Shown here piece after piece: positions 12,303 through 23,700 of a stretch of DNA of 64,000 nt (its first letter is position 1; the number at the start of each line of letters is the position of its first letter). The position numbers and the translations under genes are program-made. The notes beneath the pieces were generated by a model. It did no database searches and had not been told where the DNA came from. It saw only the letters and a program-made list of their open reading frames with translations. The stretch is from NCBI RefSeq assembly GCF_037975245.1, contig NC_092569.1:30446668-30510667 (forward strand), in the 5' to 3' direction. This DNA is from Apostichopus japonicus (Eukaryota; Echinodermata; Holothuroidea; Aspidochirotida; Stichopodidae).

Positions 12303-12374
12303 CCGAAAACCATTTAAGTTTAAAATCAGCCACACAGCAAAGACGAAAATATATTTTCTTCGAAGTTCTGCCAT
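12303..12374 (-). CDS. Gene 1 exon 1: signal peptide
   Basis: Twenty-four codons starting MAELRRKY and running through the hydrophobic core IFVFAVWLILNL to NGFR, followed directly by GTAAGT. Basic residues then a hydrophobic run is a classic secretion signal. The gene 3 copy at 54,898-54,969 aligns codon for codon, and this supports the ATG. Confidence 0.75.
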
Positions 12375-13449
12375 CGATCGAAAATGAAACAGAGAAATTT
12401 GCACGAAATAAAGGAGAGACTTGCTGACCTTCTGAGAGTAGACAGTGACAGTAATGAAGGTGAAATCGTTACCCAAAGAAAGACCTTCATACGTACGGAT
12501 GTCCATTAAAACCATGTCATTTAACAGCTGGTCACACAATCTATGTTTTCAGTCTAGTGTGTCCCATATCGAAAACTGTTATACTATGCAAGTGTCATTA
12601 TTATTACAGAATAAACATGTGCTATATTTTACTTAGAAGCTCTTTATCTCGAATAAAATAAAAGAACTATAAGAAATACAAGCACAAGGAAAGGATAAGT
12701 ATGGTTGTGTACATCTTACACAATAAATTACTACTTATCTGTATTTTGAACCATTTCTGATTTATATTACTATATTCTCATTGTCTTGAGTTTGCCAAAT
12801 ATGTTTTCCGAGTTAAATAAATAATAAGTCAAATATGAAAGGTTAATGATAAGCACTAAAAAGTGTGTATTTTCGTCGTTTGAACATTTCTATTGACATG
12901 GGACATGAAAGGATGCTCACAACGTATTAAAATACTTTAACACAAAACGCTTGGACTCGTAACATATCATTATCAAACAGCACCTTTCGAATATTAGACG
13001 AATCACAGGAATAGTAAGTTTGGCTGGCCTAATAGTGAATAGAGTAATTCTCTTTTTACGATGTGGTCTTGTGTTTAGTTACTAGGGAGTTCAAAATTAA
13101 CAATAATTTTGTTGAAACAACAACAGTAATATTCTTTTTTGCACAAGATAAGAATGGCTTGTACAGTAAGTACTGTTCATGTCCTGTAACATATGTTTTG
13201 AACACAAAGTAGTAATAACTGATTAAAACACCGATGTGGGACATAAGAGTAGTTCATGTGCCAACCATTGGATGCGAGTTCTTTAATACGCGATTCTAAA
13301 ATGAAGTCATATCTAGTCGTTTATGGTAGAAGTAGGCCTATGGGTATATCGAAACATGGCCTTTTTTCGTTCTCGGCATGAAGAATTGGCGTAATTTAAA
13401 GAGAGCTGTGAACTGGAATCAACGGTACAGTACCTACTAAACTTCAAAC
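12375..13449 (-). other. Gene 1 proximal upstream region
   Basis: No gene recognised. Immediately upstream of the ATG a TTTATTT word lies in the minus-strand orientation (about 12,410), but no certain TATA box or start site can be chosen. Sequence is shared with 54,970-56,011. Confidence 0.35.
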
Positions 13450-13600
13450 ACATAGCTAGTACAGTAACTACTGGTGCCACCTGTGACACTTGTTACTACT
13501 GTTCGTGTCCCAGAACAGTGCATCAGTAATTAATACTTTGGATTCGTAACACGGTAACATGTGTTACAGGTGGCACCGGTATTTGCTGTACTAGTTATAT
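13450..13600. repeat. Imperfect inverted repeat, about 41-bp arms
   Basis: Left arm CTAGTACAGTAACTACTGGT (from 13,456), continuing GCCACCTGTGACAC; the right arm ends GGTGGCACCGGTATTTGCTG TACTAG. The arms pair over about 41 bp around a spacer of about 55 bp. A second copy lies at 56,012-56,140. It could be a small MITE-like element or a structured regulatory segment. Confidence 0.6.
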
Positions 13601-13950
13601 GTATCGGATGGTTTTCCGCATATCAGTACATTGTTTGTTACGATATCACTCATGCAGTAAACTGTTCATATGATACGATTCACTTTAAATGATCATGACC
13701 AGGGACTACCCATTCCATATACAATTTGAATAAACACAATGATATTTATTATGATTTCAAAGTACCTTAACTGCTCAAACTTTACACAAGCATTTACAAG
13801 GTAATGACTTATATTTACCTTGCTAGTATGTACAAGCTACTATATGCTAAACAACGTGGCTGGTAACTTACGATACTTAACGGAATCTGATTGACCTATA
13901 AACCGTATGATATCACGTGATTGAGACACGTAGCACTGTTCCACGTGTTC

Positions 13951-13970
13951 GATGTGATGACATCACAAGG
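13951..13970 (-). promoter_or_regulatory. Shared upstream element, gene 1
   Basis: GATGTGATGACATCACAAGG, 1.6 kb upstream of the gene 1 ATG. The TGATGACATCACAAGG core also occurs upstream of gene 2 (34,341) and gene 3 (56,489). TGACATCA-like words resemble CRE/ATF sites, and CACGTG E-box words flank it here (13,915-13,950). Regulatory role is inference. Confidence 0.35.
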
Positions 13971-14460
13971 AAGTACATCTTGAATTATGACGAATGGTGT
14001 CTGGATTCTTTACTACAATGAGACAAATGAAAATTGTCAGACGTTATCATCTTTGCCAAGAAATCGGAGTTCATATTTCTTGTATTAAAGCATTTGCATA
14101 CCCCCTTCGTCGTATAACGTAGTTGTGATTACAGGATTGTATTCGGAACGTGGTGACAGAAGATCATAGTGAAGTATTATATAAGCCTATTAAAAAAGTT
14201 CACATTAAATTGTACTGTATCGGACAAAATGTTTGACACTGTATTAAAATGTTTACTGGTAGTAAGAATCAATCAAACAGTTTTACCCGCATATATGCCG
14301 TGAGTTACACTGAATGGTATCGATGGGTTTATAGTACATGATGATTTGGTCAAAATGATACAAAGATATGTCTTTAGTATCTCCAATTGTAATATTACAA
14401 CAAGGAAGTAGGCGGTCTCAACGACAATCATTATGACATATCGGAGAGCCATCGCCTCAT

Positions 14461-15336
14461 ACTTATAAACGATAAGCGCTTATTCAAATACATATTTCTA
14501 GCAATATTTAGGAAAATTTGTCAATAATAAGTCATTGTCGGAGTATTATTAAATTTCTCTCGTGTTCTTTACCATTTCTCCCAATCCGTCTAAGTGTTTT
14601 TATATTTACTGTACAGAGTAGACTATGGAAGTCTTAACCATTATTGTAACTGATGACTCATTCAATGAATATAAAGAAATACCATTCCAAAGACGTTTGG
14701 AATATTTGCACCTGATTATGCAAGTGTCCCACCCTCTAACACAACAAAGATCACTTTGAATTACTGGTAGCAATTTGGTAATCAAATATTCGTCGTCTCA
14801 TACTGCTTACAAATTCCTGTCACCGGACATATCGACTTTCACCGGTACTGGGAAATAAAAATGATTATTCATGCTTATTTTTCAATTACCAATCAAATAT
14901 AGGTGAATTAAGAACTTTTGATTTCAAGTATCGTAAACGCCACCTTTGTATATATGATGATGAAGTTGTACAGTGACGAGTGGGCTTGAGATACGTTAGG
15001 AATAGGGGATATTGGAAATGGTTCTGTTAAAGTTCTAAAACAAAGTACAATCGGAAGAGCCCCCTCTATTCGATTCCCGGGGGTAAAAGGATCGGGGGGG
15101 GGAGAGAACCTTTTCATCATATACTCTATGGAATATGTATTTCTTGAATAGATAAGCGACTATTCAATCATATTTTTCCACCAATATTTTACAATATCCG
15201 TCAATATTTATTTAATCATTTATTACATTAGATTACATTGTCGGAACTTTGTATTCGTTGTAATAAACTTTCTCTCGTGCGATGATGAGTGAGGGATAAG
15301 GGGTATTGAAAGTGGGTCTGGTAAAGTGCCAAAAAA
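14461..15336. repeat. Dispersed/tandem repeat unit 1 (about 0.87 kb)
   Basis: Starts ACTTATAAACGATAAGCGCT and includes CATTGTCGGA...TTTCTCTCGTG and GAAGAGCCCCCTCTATTCGA (15,053). The next unit follows directly. Related pieces occur at 34,735, 36,070, 57,004-60,056 and 61,318. No coding capacity. It also holds the uninterrupted site (TTCTGTTAAA at 15,022) that corresponds to the Penelope-like insertion point in the right copy. Confidence 0.65.
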
Positions 15337-16140
15337 TACTTATAAATGATAAGCGCTTATTCAAACACATTTCTTGCAATATGAAAATTCGTCAATCATA
15401 AGTCATTGTCGGAATATTATTAAATTTCTCTCGTGTTCTTCACCATTTTCTCCCATTCCGTGTAAGTGTTTTTATTTTTACTGTACGGAGTAGCCTTACC
15501 AAGTCCTTACCATTATTGTTACTGAAAACTTTTTCGATCAATGTAAATAAAAACCATTCCAAAGACGTTTAGAATATATCTACCTGCTTATGTTTGTGTT
15601 ATGTCCCACCCTCTACCACAACAAACACCACTTTGAGTTGCTGGTAGCAATTTGGTAATACAATATTCTGCGTCCCATACTGCAAGCGATTCCTGTCATC
15701 GGACATATCGATTTTCACCGATACTAGGATATCAAAATGAATATTCATGTATATTTGTCAATTACCAATCACATATATGTGAATAACATCTTTTGATTTC
15801 AAGTGTCGTATACGCCACCTTTGTTTATGTAATAAAGTTGTACAGTTATGAGTGGGATTGGGATACGTTAGGAATATGGGATATTGGAAATGGTTTTGTT
15901 AAAGTTCTATACAAAAAATAATGGAAGAGCCCCTTCTATTCGATTCCGGTGGGTATATGGATCGGGGGACAACCTTTACAACATATACTCTATGAAATTC
16001 TTATTTGTGGAGTTCATTGGCGATTATTCAAACATATATTTTCACCTATATGTTAGAAATATCCTTTATTTTTTATTTAATAAATTATAAAATTAGATTA
16101 CATTGTCGGAACATTGTATATGCTGTTATAATTTTCCATA
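15337..16140. repeat. Dispersed/tandem repeat unit 2
   Basis: Second unit of the same repeat, starting TACTTATAAATGATAAGCGC and containing the GAAGAGCCCCTTCTATTCGA word near 15,925. It diverges moderately from unit 1 and ends near CATTGTCGGAACATTGTATA. Confidence 0.6.
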
Positions 16141-16859
16141 TAACCACCTTACTTTGTTCGTGTTCGTGTTCGTGGGAGTGGGAATGGTAGTTTTAATCGA
16201 TAATACGGATTAATCGTGGTAAGTTTAGTAAATAGCTGTTTCTTTATGCTGCAGACAAGTCTCATATTTTGTCACCAGTGTTTTTTTTTTACCCAGTGCA
16301 GGTTAATCAGTAAGAATTTAATAAGCTATCCAATACTTCGTCCGTAGAATTTTCGAGTTATTGTTAAAGCGTAAAGTAGCATTAGCCTATTTAAATAAAA
16401 TATATGATAGGATGTTGGTGTAACTAATCACATTGATTCAATTTACAGCTTCATAGCTTATTCCATTGATAGGACTATTAAAAATTGTGTTCATATACTT
16501 AAATGTTAGACTTAATAGAACAAAAACCTCTGACGTTATACATGAAAAATCACAAAAAAATAAGCAACTTGGTACGCTTGTCTATGTACGACGTTAAATA
16601 TTAGTTCCTCAATGTTGTGTATTCATAAAATACAATTCATAATTGAACTAAGAATGAGTTCACAGTGGAACAAATTGTTTTTCATTTAACCTACACTTCA
16701 TTAAATATTATGTTAATATTATACTCAAACTTGAATTTGGTATGTTGTAGCCTGTTAACAAACACTATTATCAAGTTCACGGGCATGGTTCCAAAGCGAC
16801 GTGTTGCTGGTGCTACGGTGGCGCTTCAGTTCACAAAGGAAAGTTATAGAACTTTGCGT

Positions 16860-17140
16860 CTATGTTTTATCAAATTTGTTTTTACTTCGATCACTTAGGT
16901 ACGTAAGCATACTGGGTCTCATGTGGAAAGAGTTTGCACTAAATTCCGTGGGCGTATAAAGCTTTAAATCGATGAATAGGTATCCGTATCGTTCATTGGT
17001 AGCATCTGCAAACGCGTCCTGCATAAGTTTGGCTTGCTCTGGATACATCTGTTTTGCCAATTGTGAGACCTGGGTTTTGTCTGCAGGGTTTTTAAGTAAG
17101 ACGATGTAATGTGTGATATTACTTGTTTCTTTTGCCAGTT
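16860..17140 (-). mobile_element. Relic resembling the ATPase of a virus-like (Polinton/adintovirus-type) element
   Basis: An open minus-strand frame reads HYIVLLKNPADKTQVSQLAK, then QMYPEQAKLMQDAFADATNE and GYLFIDLKLYTP. This looks like the C-terminal part of the packaging-type (FtsK/HerA-like) ATPase carried by Polinton or adintovirus-like elements; the assignment rests on family memory, not a search. No Walker motifs are present because the upstream part is missing. A more damaged copy at 61,768-62,125 retains PRDK where this one has PADK. Confidence 0.4.
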
Positions 17141-17149
17141 AAATAAAAA

Positions 17150-19880
17150 TTGTGATATAGCTGATGGAAATATTTCATATGATCATCTTTCTAATAACAT
17201 CATATCTCTATGATAAATTCTTTTTAGACAACCAATCATTTATGCGCTGATCGTTCCCATTTGACATCATGATATGGTATAAAATAATCAACTTGTTGTA
17301 AGATAGGTCAAGATTTGCCTCCAATTCCGACCGGAGACCCTCAACAAAAGGGTTTTAGAGAGGATCACAGACAGCTCCATAACAGATGGCTGGTATTCCC
17401 CATAGCAATGCACAACCCTCTCAGGCGTATATTGGTAACTTCGGATATATTGAGAGAAATGAATCCGTTTTCAAATATCACCTTAATTATAAAGAAAAAA
17501 TGTATCGACTATGAAAAGGACAATATACGCAATTGTCTCATGGGAGCTACCGTCATTTTAGCTTACGAATAATTGAATCCTGATTACCACGCACACGTCT
17601 TATTAAAATGATTCTGGCAATATGAAATGCCAGAAATAAGACGTCCAAAGGAGTAAAAGAAAAAAAAATTTGCTCAACTCTAACGAGAATTGCCACCCAA
17701 TTACTTCCCGGTTTTCCTTTTATTTAATTGTTTTGTATTAATGACGGTTCTAGAAAAGAGGGTAAATTGTCTATTAATACGTTACAAGTTTAACCACTAC
17801 TAACACAACGTCATATTCAGCGTATACAAGCACGCTCACACTTCTGCTCAGGGCGTACTCAAATTGCATTTCAAGACGCACATTATCCTTTTACGGAATT
17901 AAAGTGGCCTCCGCTAGCTAGGTCAGGTGTCATTTCAAAGGCATAAAACGGGTAACCTTTGGCGTAGTCACTACGACTGATCTGATTGCCTTTGTCTCTG
18001 ATTATACTATTTAATCCCGAAAGCAGGCCATTACGTAGCGATCAACCGTATAATTAGGGCGTAACGGTTTCCATGGTAGCTGTTCACCGTCTACGTATAA
18101 CGTTAAAATAAGAATGTTGGGCCCATGAAGTTAAATGGTGCGACGGCGTTGCATCCACAGTCCCTCTCTCTCTTTTTCAGCCGATTTGAAGTAGAATTAC
18201 TACCGAATCTTTTAACATGTAAATACATCACCACCAATATTTGATTGATAACAATTCTGTCCATACGAACCAGCAATTATATGACGGTAAGGATAATACG
18301 TCAGTTTTATGTATCTCTTTCTTCATTTATAATAGTTGTTCTAGGTTATTGGATATTGCTTGAAAATATTAAGGGAAAAGCAACCATTGATTATTTAAAA
18401 TAGTATTTTCTTTTCGTTGTAGTAATTGGCATCCATAAATGAACAAAAAGCTATGGTATTTCAGAGAGATCCGAGTCATATTTCACTGGTATAGGTGCTG
18501 GAAAGAGCGGGTGGGTTGCTGTCGGTGACAAATATAGACAGAAGAGCCTTTCTTATAATCTGTTTACACTTTAAACTTGTTTATTTGATGTTTTCTAACA
18601 ATTGTTCTTTATATTTATTAAGACAGCACTTGTTTCCTTTTTATTTTTGAATGTTTTTGTTGATTTTAACTCAAGTTTTACTTCAATCCTTCCTATTTAG
18701 AAATTACCTGAAATGTATTCAGGAAAATGAAAGTAGAGGGAAACTCTACGGTTTTCAAGCGATAACAAAACTTCATTTAATAAAATGTTTTGCAAGTTTT
18801 ACATCATCCATTTGTTATGTTTTTCGATATCAAGGTTAGTTATATATTTCCATGTATTTTTATATTACCCATCTCGTCTGGCTTGTAGTTTTGCCCTCTT
18901 TACGAATTATCCTCAGGGTCGAAAATGGTGCGACACTCTCTTTCCAGTACTGTGAAAGAAAAACTAAGGATCCAATGTTCAGGGCCGACAAAGGACCACT
19001 TTCCATAAATCAAAGTGTACCTTTTGTCACTTTGAAAATAACGTGTTTGACATTGTTTTAATCTTAAAGATGAACCCCGCAAGTTCTTTGACTAATCAAC
19101 AAGACTCCATTATCTGTTGTTGAATACCAGGGATGTGGAGACGGAATACATAGGCCACTGTCATCCCGTGCCCCCCCCCCAGCTCCCCACATATGCCCTC
19201 CAATTTCTGTGAAATTCTTGAAGATGACACTCTCCTTTGAATTTGTAAGTCTCAAGGGGATTCATGTCGGAATATATGTGTTATATTTCAAACACAGTAG
19301 TACGCTTTAAACGCTGGGGTTCGTGGGGATGATCAGGTGTTTATCGCACTTAACTAGGAATTCGGAGAACGATCATTTCTATAGTCGGAACAATCAAGCA
19401 GATGACAAAATGAACAATCACTACATCATATTCTTACATGGAGATGAGTGAGAAAGAATGAAAGTTATGCAGATTAATGGTAAGTTAGTGAGTCTGGTTG
19501 AATACGTACCTTTGGCAAATATCTAATTAAAGGAGTCTCCCAGAACCCTGGTTATATATGATCAACTTCGTGTGCATGTAAACGCTTCTTTCATTATCGT
19601 AAGCAAATGTATCATCTAATTGTGTCAATGTAAGGATATTGATTCATGAATAAGAGGGCACATATTCTGGTGATTTCGGTTGGTTGTGTTCTTTCTGCAT
19701 AAACTATTGCGCTTTACTCTGGCAGTAGAACTGTTCTCTCAAACATATTACATAAACAACCCAGAAATTAAATCGAAACGTATAAGATATCGTTCATAGT
19801 TAGGCGATGTCATAACATTGTCACTTGTGTTTATTCAATATAATCGCAACTTTTGGAAAGGAATATTACTGGTCAGTATA
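17150..19880. other. Gene 2 3' flank, shared segment without recognised genes
   Basis: Collinear with 62,170-64,000. The part after about 18,350 also resembles 36,560-37,960 before gene 3 (words GGCATCCATAA, GAAAGAGCGG). The plus-strand frame 17,315-17,572 is shared in part with 62,360-62,600 but has no recognised domain. I see no gene I can support. Confidence 0.45.
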
Positions 19881-19903
19881 CTGATGTTTTATTTTTAATA
19901 TAT

Positions 19904-19909
19904 TTTATT
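19904..19909 (-). promoter_or_regulatory. Candidate poly(A) signal of gene 2
   Basis: AATAAA on the minus strand, about 345 nt after the stop, with a second one at 19,888-19,893. The surrounding TATTTTATTTG is repeated at the same place after gene 3 (37,718). Confidence 0.4.
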
Positions 19910-20251
19910 TGCATCACTTCTTAGTATTCTCAGTGACATCATTACTAATAACATTTAAGAAAAATCGAATTCAATACCATTTTTGAAAACTCTGGACAAA
20001 TTATCGAATGCCATCGAGTTTCTTGTGATCGTTGTACCCCTCTTAAATTGTTTTACAGTCGTTTGATAGTTTGCCCCATAATATAGTATTGCCTTGGAAG
20101 GCTAACTAGTGTCTCTTTCCTTCACTTTCATCTTTTAAATATGCAAACGTCCACTAGCTTCGATATGTACTTCCTTGTTTAATATATGTTATTATATCGC
20201 CAACGGCTTCCTGTCCTTGTTACTTTGAAGACTTCAAATCCACTACTTTGA

Positions 20252-20727
20252 TCATTGACTTGGCTGTATTTTCATTGTTGTTGCTGTTATTCCGCAATCA
20301 GAACCTTGAAGATTCTTCCAGAAGATACCGCGGTAATCGTTGTACGAGTAGTACCCATTCAGATTGGAGTAGCCACAGGAAAAGAAAGTTGTCGCATAGA
20401 CCGGGTTTTTGTTTCGGCAGTATCTACAAGAGTTGCGACCACTACAGCCATCACAATGATAGCATATATAATGGTAATAATAATCATAATCATAACAGTA
20501 ATAATAATAATAAGTATAAAAACATGTACAGTCAGAGTACTCGTATCCACCAGTAGCCACGCGGTCGCTGAATGAGTAGCAGTTGCTGGTAGAGCCCGTA
20601 TTACTATCGTCAGGATACCACCAGCCACCTCGGTGTTTTTCTGCGCAGTCGAAGGTACTCGATCCATCGTTGTCTTGATCGTGCGTACTAAACCGATGCC
20701 CTGAATTTGCTCCCATAGCATTGTAAC
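20252..20727 (-). CDS. Gene 2 exon 9: FReD end with Tyr-rich insertion
   Basis: Starts GYNAMGANSGHRFSTHDQDN and includes CAEKHRGGWWYPDDS. The insertion reads YTYYYYYCYDYDYYYHY and is followed by a Cys-rich stretch (CYHCDGCSGRNSCRYC). The domain then resumes with SCGYSNLNGYYSYNDYRGIF, WKNLQGSDCGI and ends MKIQPSQ. In ordinary FReDs only a few residues separate GGWW from CxxxNLNG; here it is about 80. Confidence 0.85.
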
Positions 20728-23700
20728 CTGGAAGGAAATTAGCAATACTGAATGAAGGTATTTTCTTGTAAAATACGAAGTTTTTTTCCTTTTATATATA
20801 CTGGACATTATTAAGTCACTTTAGGTTCGTTTGCTATAGCTGTCGGTTATAATTGCGTTTGTTATTTTGTTCGTTTAAGTTGGGCTTACGTTATATTTTT
20901 GTGGTTTCATATACGAGTTCTAAATTATCGTAAGGGAGTTTACAATATTGAACAAAGGAGTCAAGTTTGCGAATTTAACTGGAGCGGTTCCAATTCTGTC
21001 AATTCGTCTGGGACCTCATTTGAAAACATCGTTAATTATTAAAATATATTTCTTAATGTCAATATTGTATTTATATTATTATTTATTTCCCTTCGACAAA
21101 TATTAATTAATAATATAGTTGTGAGTGACAGATTAACAGAAATGTAAACGGTGCATTTGTTGAAGTGTTCACATTCGGCATTTTGTAAAATGTATAGTTT
21201 TGACTGTTCAATATATGCTAGGTGTTCAAATTGGAGTGAAAGAATTAAAGTGTTTGATTGTAGTTCTTAGGTTTCCAGAATGGTTATTATTCCCTTGCGT
21301 TATAAGCTCGACAAGATCATAGTGAAAATGCGAGAAAGCAGACGCTATTAAATATATAGGAGTGTGGTTGATATGATATATGATGATGTTACAACAATAT
21401 ATCATTTTACCAACACGTGATACAATGTAAAGCAATTGTACGATCAGCAATGCGCACGGGACTCAAAGCTCGACGTCTAATACAGTTCTACATCAGTATC
21501 TACACTAGATGTATAACATGACCTGAGTATATGTACGAGTACAAATCCAAGAGTGCGATTACGACTACAGGTAGTTATGCTAGAATGATATGACGTAATA
21601 ACTACAAGTATGCGTATGATTGACATTTAGCACAATACATACCAGCATTTCCATAGTGGCCACCCAATGACAGTCGGTATCTGTCTCCTTCGCTACTGAT
21701 TCTAAATGATGAATAACGGCTGTAGTATGTTGATCCTTCCCTGTTTGTCTTTTCTATTCGAAGTTGGTAGCCTTTTTGGTTTGTCAATTTGTATATTTTA
21801 TCGTTGCCAATCCAATGATTTCCTGTGGGACTTCCAAACCCGTTTTTGTACTCATACCAGTTTCGATAAAAGCTGACGGAACTACTTGTACGTCGTTGCA
21901 AAATCTACAAAGAGAATCAATTAGTTTTAGATGCCAAGTACGTACGTATGGAATATTTCATTGTACTACAATAAGTAAGAGAAATTCATTGGTGAAGGTC
22001 AATAATCCGATTTATTTTAAACTGAAAGGAAGATGGATCAATTTAATTAAGTAGTTGAATGATTTACTTCAAATGTTAGTGAACGAAGTCCTGTCATATA
22101 AGAAAACACAAGTTTAACATGGGAAAGATATTGCTTGTCAATGGCTAAAACTTACTGTCCATCCACCACTAGACATGTCACAATAAACTTCAAACCCGGA
22201 GCTTCCAGCGGGATAAATGGTATATTTTCCGTTATTTCTTCTACCCGCTGTGTAAAGATCAGAACAATCTCTCGGTCCACTACGGGTACATGTAACACCA
22301 TTGCCTTCAAACCATTCGTTACAGTAACATCGATGGATATTATTTCGCTTCTGGCAGGTTGCATCTGCAATACAACTGTACCTCTCACTTGTAAGTACGT
22401 TACTGTTGCAAGTTATTCGTAAGGAACAGTCAGAACTAATGTATGATTCACTTCCCTGGAAAGATAAATGTTAAATGACATATACCAAAGATAGTAAAAT
22501 ACATGTTAATTTGTTATATTTTTAACAACTTTTGATGACGCACTGGATTAACCTTAATATATGGTCATGAGCGTTTTAAATAAATTTGGTAACGTTCATC
22601 GTTCTCGGTGTATCAAATGATGCGTTGCCATGATATGCAATTTGGCTAGATCTAAAATAAAAACATTTACGGACACCACTCCTCTCATCACATGTTGCTT
22701 GATCACTACACTGGTAACTCGCCTCTATGATCTGGTTGTTCCTACAAGTTGATCTTTGTGTACATCTTGAATTGACGTAAAACTCGCCTTCCTAATTTAA
22801 TCAATTTAGCGGGAAAAAATAGTAATAAATAAATCAATTATGGATTTGCGGTTGTAACAGTTAAATGTACAGAATTGCAAGAATGGCAGACCAATGCAAA
22901 TTTCCTTTTCTTGCAAAGGGTATCAAATTTTAAGATAGTTTAATGAGGTCTTTGCAGCCAACTCTGATGTTGGGGGCCTAGGTATTTTCCATACTTTTTT
23001 TTATTTTAAAAGTAGCTGCCAAATGTTGCCTTCCTTGAAAGGTTTGTTGAAACTGAAAACTCAAGTTACAATACGTTTGAAACGCACGATTTTGGTAAGA
23101 TGTATCAAATAATTTTGTTTAAGGTTTATAAGGGAATGCACACCCGTAGAAGGGATACTATGAATCCGACTAAATATAATTCATCCTTTGACTGACAGTT
23201 TTGCCTGGCCTGTTCGAATGAAATGGAATCAATGGATAACCGCGATGCTCTCGCCACACGGTTATCTTTAAAAGTAATGCGATACTCGACACGTTTAAAT
23301 AGTAAAAGGTTTGTCTCAAATTATATGGACAAAGAATTATGAGCAAAGCATTTAAAATGGCCTGAAAGAACTACAATGACCCTTAATACACTTATTTCGG
23401 TATCAACGAAGCAGTTGTGGGTGCACATCACTCCGTCCCCTTCGTAGTTTTGATTGCAGTAACATTTAGAGACACCGTTCCTCTCATCACAGGTTGCGTG
23501 ATCACTACACTGTAAACTCGCCTCTATAATCTGGTTGTTCCTACAGGTTGATCGACGTGTACATCTTGAATTGACGTAAAATTCGCCTTCCTAATTTAAG
23601 ATATTCAGCGGGTAAAAATAATCATGATGGATTTGGGGTTGTCACAGCGAAAGAGACAGGGTTTCAACGGTAGGTGGCCAATGTAAACTTCCTTTTGATT

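Larger units (their letters stand above)
3952..12374 (-). pseudogene. Gene 1: half-FReD / TIL / EGF / FReD gene with disrupted C-terminal FReD
   Basis: Eight exons on the minus strand: 12,303-12,374; 8,952-8,982; 7,879-8,051; 7,211-7,475; 6,641-6,843; 5,955-6,255; 5,450-5,710; 3,952-4,393. All internal junctions have AG/GT borders. The plan is signal peptide, microexon, first half of a fibrinogen domain, TIL, EGF, then a C-terminal FReD, as in genes 2 and 3 but with no extra EGF exons. The first five exons are open and phase-compatible. The last three each differ by one base from a frame-preserving length: 301 instead of 300 nt, 261 instead of 262, and 442 (net -1). Any translated product would therefore lose the C-terminal FReD. 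Also different from its paralogues, it has no Tyr-rich insertion. Probably a decaying copy; sequencing error in all three exons is less likely but possible. Confidence 0.7.
6226..19082. repeat. Segmental duplication, left copy
   Basis: From within the gene 1 EGF exon to beyond 19,082, this stretch has a collinear copy at about 44,972-64,000. It includes exons 1-5 of gene 1 and about 6.7 kb of upstream sequence. The right copy is about 6 kb longer because of an internal tandem duplication, the Penelope-like insertion and scattered indels. Boundaries are by eye. Confidence 0.75.

Noticed and set aside
17315-17572. 85-codon plus-strand frame, partly kept in the copy at 62,360
   Set aside because: Conservation is expected from the recent segmental duplication, and no domain is visible.
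20248-20575. Plus-strand frames opposite gene 2 exon 9
   Set aside because: Shadows of the minus-strand FReD exon and its microsatellite.
22152-22388. Minus-strand frame starting MRGTVVLQMQ (and its twin at 40,045-40,281)
   Set aside because: Wrong frame of the EGF-FReD exon; the correct frame gives the EGF cysteines and KYTIYPAGSSGF.
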